DNA of 7,535 nt from an uncultured Aliterella sp. (GTDB lineage Bacteria > Cyanobacteriota > Cyanobacteriia > Cyanobacteriales > Chroococcidiopsidaceae), in contig CAJQOK010000316.1 in assembly GCA_905479905.1 (NCBI GenBank), positions 1 to 7,535 of the forward strand, read 5' to 3'. Of the stretch, positions 3,957 through 7,535 are shown piece after piece. The notes below the pieces were generated by a model. It was not told the DNA's origin. It saw only the letters and a program-made list of their open reading frames with translations, and searched no databases. The number at the start of each line of letters is the position of its first letter. The first letter of the stretch is position 1. Position numbers and translations under genes: made by a program.

Positions 3957-6521
3957 TTATTTATTTTCATACTCCAAATCTTGAGGCTCATAAGTGCGAG
4001 TATTTTTTTGCTGGGGCGGCTCTTGAAGTGATTGCTCTTGCCGCCGAACCTCCGCTAATATCTGCGGAATATAATTGTCATCTCCAACAATTGCCGCCAA
4101 ACTATACTTGAGCATTGACTTAACGCTTGACTCTGAATGAAATTTGAGAGCGGCACTAACAATCCTCTGGTCTAGTTCAGCCCTTGGTAAGGGTCCATGA
4201 GTTCTTTGCATATCTCTTAAATATTTGTGATAAAGCTGTTGGTAGTAAGCTGATTCACTTTGGGCTTCCTCAATTAGCTGTTCTACATATTGAATGGTCT
4301 TAGCCGTTGCCAGAGTTGAAGGCTGCCCACTTGCTTCCCAAGGTTTAACCAAATTACTGCTAGATGCGATCTCTCGCCTTAGTTGCTCCAAGCTGCGACC
4401 CGCCACAAGTCCATTAATAGCGAGTTTTAAATCCGCCTGACAAGCACTCTTGTATCGAGCGCGGTCAAATTGGATAGCCTTCAACAAATGTTGTTTGGGG
4501 TCAAATCGCTGCTGGTGCGGTTTCTTTGTTTCAATGGGCTTGCTATTTTTACTTCTAGAAATAGAGCGTAACTGGTCGTTCCAGCTTTTGCCTTGAGCAG
4601 GTTTACTTCTAATTACCCCTGGGAATGAATCAACTATTTGACGCGCTCTTGTTTCCCCAGCTCCTTCAGCACTAAAAGCGACTTCAATCCCAACTCCACT
4701 ATCAAGCAAGGATTGGATTTTAGGATCGTCTTGCCGCTTGTTTACATCTATATATAGAGTGCGATTTTCACTCCTACCTCGTTCTAGTGCCGCCAAAGAC
4801 ACAGCTTCAATTGGAGAATCGGTTAAGACAACTCTACTGAGCTTGCCCTTGCCAGCAGAAAGTTGAAAATAGCCAACTCCATTATCAGCCCCAGGTGCTA
4901 GTTGACAGTTCAAAACTTCGCTCTTGACATCAAAGACCGTTGCTCCCGTTACTCGCCCCTGGCTTGCCGTGTGTAGGAAAATCGCATTACCCCAATTATC
5001 GGCATAGACTTTTCCCGCCGAGGCAAGTCCGTCAACTAATTGCGTTGGCAAGCAGCGTTTCTGTACTAAATATTGGCGGACTTGCGCCCACTGCGCTTCA
5101 TTTCGTTCTGGTAATTTCCCGCCAGTGGATTGGTTCGTTCTACTGAAAGGCGATCGCCTTTCTGCTAGAGCCTCAACTTCTTGTAAATCTTTGGGGTGTA
5201 GTTTTGCTTTTTCATCAGGGTTGCTGACTGACTCCAAGCGATTGAGCAGTTCTTTGACAACAGGTGCAGTTTTATCACTGGCTAATTGCTGTCGGTATTC
5301 TCTGAATTGCTCAACTAGCGATGACACCGTTACACCCAAGGCGGACTCAACAGCACTGGAATTAATATAATCAGAGAGTGCAACAGTAGCGCGATTGCTC
5401 CTTGACTTTTCTAAGCTAGTTTTTAGGGCATCAAGTTTTTGCAAGCGGTTAGAAATTACCGCGTCAAGCTGCTTCATAGCGCCGGACAGCCCAAGAGGTT
5501 GCTGGGCTATTTGCTCAGTCAGGGTTGCTACTGGTTGCGTAATTTCTGACTCCACCGCAGTTTGGTCAATATAAAGTGCGATTACTTCTTTGACTGCCGA
5601 ATGTGCAATCGCATTAAGCGCTGCGTCGGAAGCGATTGCTTCTTTGACTGCCGAATGTGCAATCGCATTTAGAAATTGTCTGCTTGTGCGCTCAATTGGT
5701 TGTTGCTCTACTTTAACTGCCCAAGAAACTCGCTCACTGGTGCTATGACGTTGGTTATTGCCAGTCTGTCTGTGTCCTGCGCGTTCTAGGCTAAGAAATC
5801 GTTGCTCGATGTCATCTAAACTAAACTGTTCGGTGTCTGCGGTGGGTCTGGCTGGTTCATGGGTGCGCTCATGAGTTGTTTCCTCATTAGTAATTGGTAG
5901 TTGGGTTACAGAAATAGACTGCTCGGTAGTTTTTGCTTGGTTTGCAACGGGCTTTGAACCAATCAGTTCTATAGCAATCTCTTTAGCCTTGGATTTCCGG
6001 GCTAACTTTAATAGGTCGCTCTTGTCCTCGGTGTAAATCTTCAAGTCGTACTTGGCGCGACTAACAGCAACATAAAAGCTTTCTTTGCCCATCGTTTTAT
6101 CTGCGGCAATCATTACACGGTCAGCCGTTTTCCCCTGACTGCTATAGGTAGTAGATACGAGCGCATAGTCAAGATGCTGCAATTGGTTTAGGTCAACTTC
6201 GTCTGTCTTACCATTGGCGGATTTGATTTGGGCATGATTGCCGTTAATAGCAGTAACAACAAACTGCTGCCGATTTCTGCGCCCTAGCTTCCGGTCTGAG
6301 CGCGTCCACTTAATGCGATCGCCCACAGCTATTTCAATAGACTGTTGTTCGTAGACAGTTTTGCGAAAAGCCATCGGGTCTACAGTACATTGCGTTCCGT
6401 CCGTTGCCACCAAAGTTAGACTATTTTTGTCTAATGCCTCCACTGTATACCCCTCTTTTATCACTTTAGGCAGAAGAAAATATGAATTGGAAGTTGAGCT
6501 GAAAAGCGACGGGACACACAA
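3957..6521 (-). CDS. 5'-truncated conjugative relaxase-helicase (TraA/TraI-like), C-terminal helicase tail plus DUF3991/Toprim-like domain
   Basis: Complete proteins of this type nick the plasmid at oriT and unwind it for conjugation. Only the C-terminal part remains: 854 residues open from a TTG at 6521. Residues 1-17 appear to come from the adjoining IS701-type end. Residues 20-110 read as the beta-rich segment before the last helicase motifs (VGDRIKWTRSDRKLG). Residues 119-166 hold helicase motifs V/VI, STTYSSQGKTADRV and VAVSRAK. A hydrophilic linker (170-470) contains an 18-residue tandem duplication. Residues 475-650 resemble DUF3991/Toprim: the glutamate in TDSPIEAVSLAAL and the signature GKSWNDQL are present, but the DxD aspartates are not evident (AFSAEGAGE). 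The tail is basic and helical. Relaxase and Walker motifs are absent, and no good ribosome binding site precedes the start, so this is probably a remnant. No internal stop or shift was found. Confidence 0.8.
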   Translation of the reverse strand: MCVPSLFSSTSNSYFLLPKVIKEGYTVEALDKNSLTLVATDGTQCTVDPMAFRKTVYEQQSIEIAVGDRIKWTRSDRKLGRRNRQQFVVTAINGNHAQIKSANGKTDEVDLNQLQHLDYALVSTTYSSQGKTADRVMIAADKTMGKESFYVAVSRAKYDLKIYTEDKSDLLKLARKSKAKEIAIELIGSKPVANQAKTTEQSISVTQLPITNEETTHERTHEPARPTADTEQFSLDDIEQRFLSLERAGHRQTGNNQRHSTSERVSWAVKVEQQPIERTSRQFLNAIAHSAVKEAIASDAALNAIAHSAVKEVIALYIDQTAVESEITQPVATLTEQIAQQPLGLSGAMKQLDAVISNRLQKLDALKTSLEKSRSNRATVALSDYINSSAVESALGVTVSSLVEQFREYRQQLASDKTAPVVKELLNRLESVSNPDEKAKLHPKDLQEVEALAERRSPFSRTNQSTGGKLPERNEAQWAQVRQYLVQKRCLPTQLVDGLASAGKVYADNWGNAIFLHTASQGRVTGATVFDVKSEVLNCQLAPGADNGVGYFQLSAGKGKLSRVVLTDSPIEAVSLAALERGRSENRTLYIDVNKRQDDPKIQSLLDSGVGIEVAFSAEGAGETRARQIVDSFPGVIRSKPAQGKSWNDQLRSISRSKNSKPIETKKPHQQRFDPKQHLLKAIQFDRARYKSACQADLKLAINGLVAGRSLEQLRREIASSSNLVKPWEASGQPSTLATAKTIQYVEQLIEEAQSESAYYQQLYHKYLRDMQRTHGPLPRAELDQRIVSAALKFHSESSVKSMLKYSLAAIVGDDNYIPQILAEVRRQEQSLQEPPQQKNTRTYEPQDLEYENK
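5145..5162. repeat. HIP1 octamer in an 18-bp palindrome
   Basis: GCGATCGC at 5150-5157, the highly iterated palindrome of many cyanobacteria, is extended to a perfect GAAAGGCGATCGCCTTTC inside the relaxase fragment. A second octamer is at 6315-6322. It marks the host lineage more than any local function. Confidence 0.85.
5578..5669. repeat. 54-base tandem duplication in the relaxase linker
   Basis: Two 38-base copies (5578-5615 and 5632-5669) differ at one base and are offset by 54 bases, so the protein repeats AIAHSAVKEAIA/AIAHSAVKEVIA at residues 286-297 and 304-315. Each copy begins GCGATT and ends AATCGCATT, so its ends are inverted and resemble half HIP1 sites. The frame is kept. Confidence 0.85.
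6315..6322. repeat. HIP1 octamer GCGATCGC
   Basis: Second exact copy of the cyanobacterial HIP1 palindrome in the window, within the relaxase fragment. Confidence 0.85.
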
Positions 6522-7480
6522 ACCGATTCATCTTACTTACGAGTCGCTCAAAGCCCTTCTGCAATGGAGTAATAGGAAACACCTCTAACCATCGCTTCAG
6601 CCAGTTGAAACAAATTAATGGTTGGATAATTAAACGCACGCTTATTGAGCAGAGGTTTCCAACCGCTCTGATTGTTCCACCAGGGATGTCGAACAAAGTA
6701 TTGATGAGCTAAAGGACATGAATCATTAAAGGTCGAGAGCGAATAAACTAACCATTAAGAAAGCACTCATCACCATTTCCCACCACTTCTCAATTTGGTC
6801 ATAGCTAGTTATGCCCAAATTGAGAAGTGCCTAAAGCATCTTTGGACTGCTTGAGTCCATATTCAAGTCTTCGTTCTAAATCCATAGCTGTCGCCAAGAA
6901 CCCTTAGTTTCACCCTAGGTGCAGCGACCATGACAAACGAAGTTGTCTGGTAAGGTTTTGCTCGATAGTGGTCAAGAGCCAATCATCCAGGACATTGACG
7001 CGCGTTGAGCTTGTCACCATACAAGCTATCTGCTAGTACCAGGGATAATCGAAATCCCATCGCTAATGTTGCCGAATCATCGTTGCAGCAATTTGCGGCT
7101 TACTTTGATATTCCTCTGTGGTTTTTAGTCGTTCTCGTGGTTTATACACCTCAAAACACAATGGCAGAATCATGCCTTCAACTAATCCATAAGCTGTCAG
7201 GAGCGACTATGCCATTTTATTTTTTGCCCACATTCCCAATGCACAAGTCGTTTGACATAATCGGTACTTTTTCCCTTGTTTACAATCTCCGGTTTCATCA
7301 ATCAACAGAATCATTGCTTTTCCGTGCAGGACTCTGAGGATTACCTCTAGGCGCTTTTGACGCAACTGTTGAACTGTCCAAGGCGATGGGCGTGAGAAAG
7401 TGATGCAAGCTCTGATGATTGTCTAGTCCAACGGCTTTAGCTATGGCAGGCAGTGATTTACGTTTAATCTCACTTATCAT
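6505..7480 (-). pseudogene. IS701-family-like DDE transposase, degenerate
   Basis: Pieces of one transposase are spread over the reading frames, in order on the minus strand. They are MISEIKRKSLPAIAKAVGL and HHFLT (7480-7391); after a +1 shift near 7388-7391, SPWTVQQLRQKRLEVIL and LLIDETGDC (first catalytic D, 7289-7309); DYVKR; TAYGLVEGMILPLCFEVYKP; SKPQIAATMIRQ and a stop; LVLADSLYG (second D, 7016-7033); LEYGLKQSKDALG (catalytic E, 6841-6864); YDQIEKWWEMVMSAFLMVSL; HPWWNNQSGWKPLLN; and after another shift LRLIIQPLICFNWLKRWLEVFPI and KMNRF. Many shifts and stops make it dead. About 80 residues seem to be missing between the second D and the E. The extreme N-terminus is lost at 7480, where a hairpin repeat begins. 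IS701 assignment is from memory of the family. Confidence 0.75.
6784..6829. repeat. 46-bp near-perfect palindrome in the IS701-type pseudogene
   Basis: CACTTCTCAATTTGG (6784-6798) is exactly inverted as CCAAATTGAGAAGTG (6815-6829). The 16 bases between them are themselves nearly palindromic around CTAG, with only one mismatched pair and one G-T pair overall. The 6784-6798 arm encodes (minus strand) QIEKW of the transposase; the other arm replaces the WADFR-like segment expected just upstream. Confidence 0.85.
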
Positions 7481-7481
7481 A

Positions 7482-7528
7482 CCCAGAAGTGCGTAGCTTG
7501 AATGCTTCGCGCGCTCCTTACTTCTGGG
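7482..7528. repeat. 47-base hairpin repeat at the transposase truncation point
   Basis: Outer arms CCCAGAAGT (7482-7490) and ACTTCTGGG (7520-7528) are exact inverses. Inner arms GCGTAGC (7491-7497) and GCTTCGC (7504-7510) pair with one mismatch around TTGAAT, leaving GCGCTCCTT unpaired on one side. It lies immediately before the first recognisable transposase codons on the minus strand. It looks like one of the small dispersed cyanobacterial repeats, possibly inserted into the transposase gene. Confidence 0.65.
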
Positions 7529-7535
7529 AACAGTC

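Noticed and set aside
3812..4111. Separate 99-codon gene on the plus strand
   Set aside because: Its first part is the tnpB C-terminus in a shifted frame, and its second part reads antisense through the relaxase gene's 3' end.
5578..5669. Possible CRISPR-like repeats
   Set aside because: Only two copies with a 16-base gap, fully coding and in frame; there are no further units or cas genes.
6505..6548. AGCGAC (6505-6510) and GTCGCT (6543-6548) as terminal inverted repeats of an insertion sequence
   Set aside because: Six bases only, 32 bases apart, and lying inside the transposase C-terminal region; no matching outer end is visible.
7005..7337. 110-codon plus-strand reading frame
   Set aside because: It lies antisense to the transposase pseudogene, whose fragments make sense on the minus strand; the plus-strand protein has no recognisable features.

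Overview
The window looks like an accessory region, plausibly plasmid-derived, of a filamentous cyanobacterium of the Nostoc/Calothrix type. Support comes from two GCGATCGC (HIP1) octamers, short palindromic repeats inside or beside genes, a TnpB of the kind common in cyanobacterial IS200/IS605-like elements, a chloroplast-like group II intron, a degraded IS701-type transposase and part of a large conjugation protein. No host housekeeping gene is present. All family assignments come from reading the translations; no search was run.

Layout. (1) About 98-3950, plus strand: an IS200/IS605-family element carrying only tnpB. The gene is broken by two apparent +1 frameshifts (near 511-515 and 3799-3802), a palindromic insertion with an in-frame stop (1025-1062) and a 2.46 kb group II intron (1220 to 3679/3680). 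The 3' end of the element, with its terminal hairpin and the probable guide-RNA region, is still recognisable. (2) Inside tnpB, the intron has GTGCG at its 5' end, a large 5' RNA region, an uninterrupted reverse transcriptase-maturase-HNH protein (1759-3600), a textbook domain V (3605-3638) and a domain VI hairpin. It appears much better preserved than its host gene. (3) 3957-6521, minus strand: the C-terminal 850 or so residues of a relaxase-helicase (TraA/TraI/TrwC type), ending in a helicase motif V/VI segment, a long linker, and a DUF3991/Toprim-like domain. The relaxase and the main helicase domains are missing. (4) About 6505-7480, minus strand: a multiply frameshifted IS701-type transposase pseudogene, which abuts the truncated end of the relaxase gene. 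A hairpin repeat at 7482-7528 lies where the transposase N-terminus should continue.

Overall this is a layered graveyard of mobile DNA. A conjugation gene was cut by an IS701-like element. An IS605-like element sits convergently just past its stop. That element was invaded by a group II intron and by small palindromic repeats. The intron protein and the long relaxase fragment have open frames. The transposon genes do not. I see no coherent new multi-gene system, but the nested insertions and the preserved TnpB 3' guide region deserve checking.
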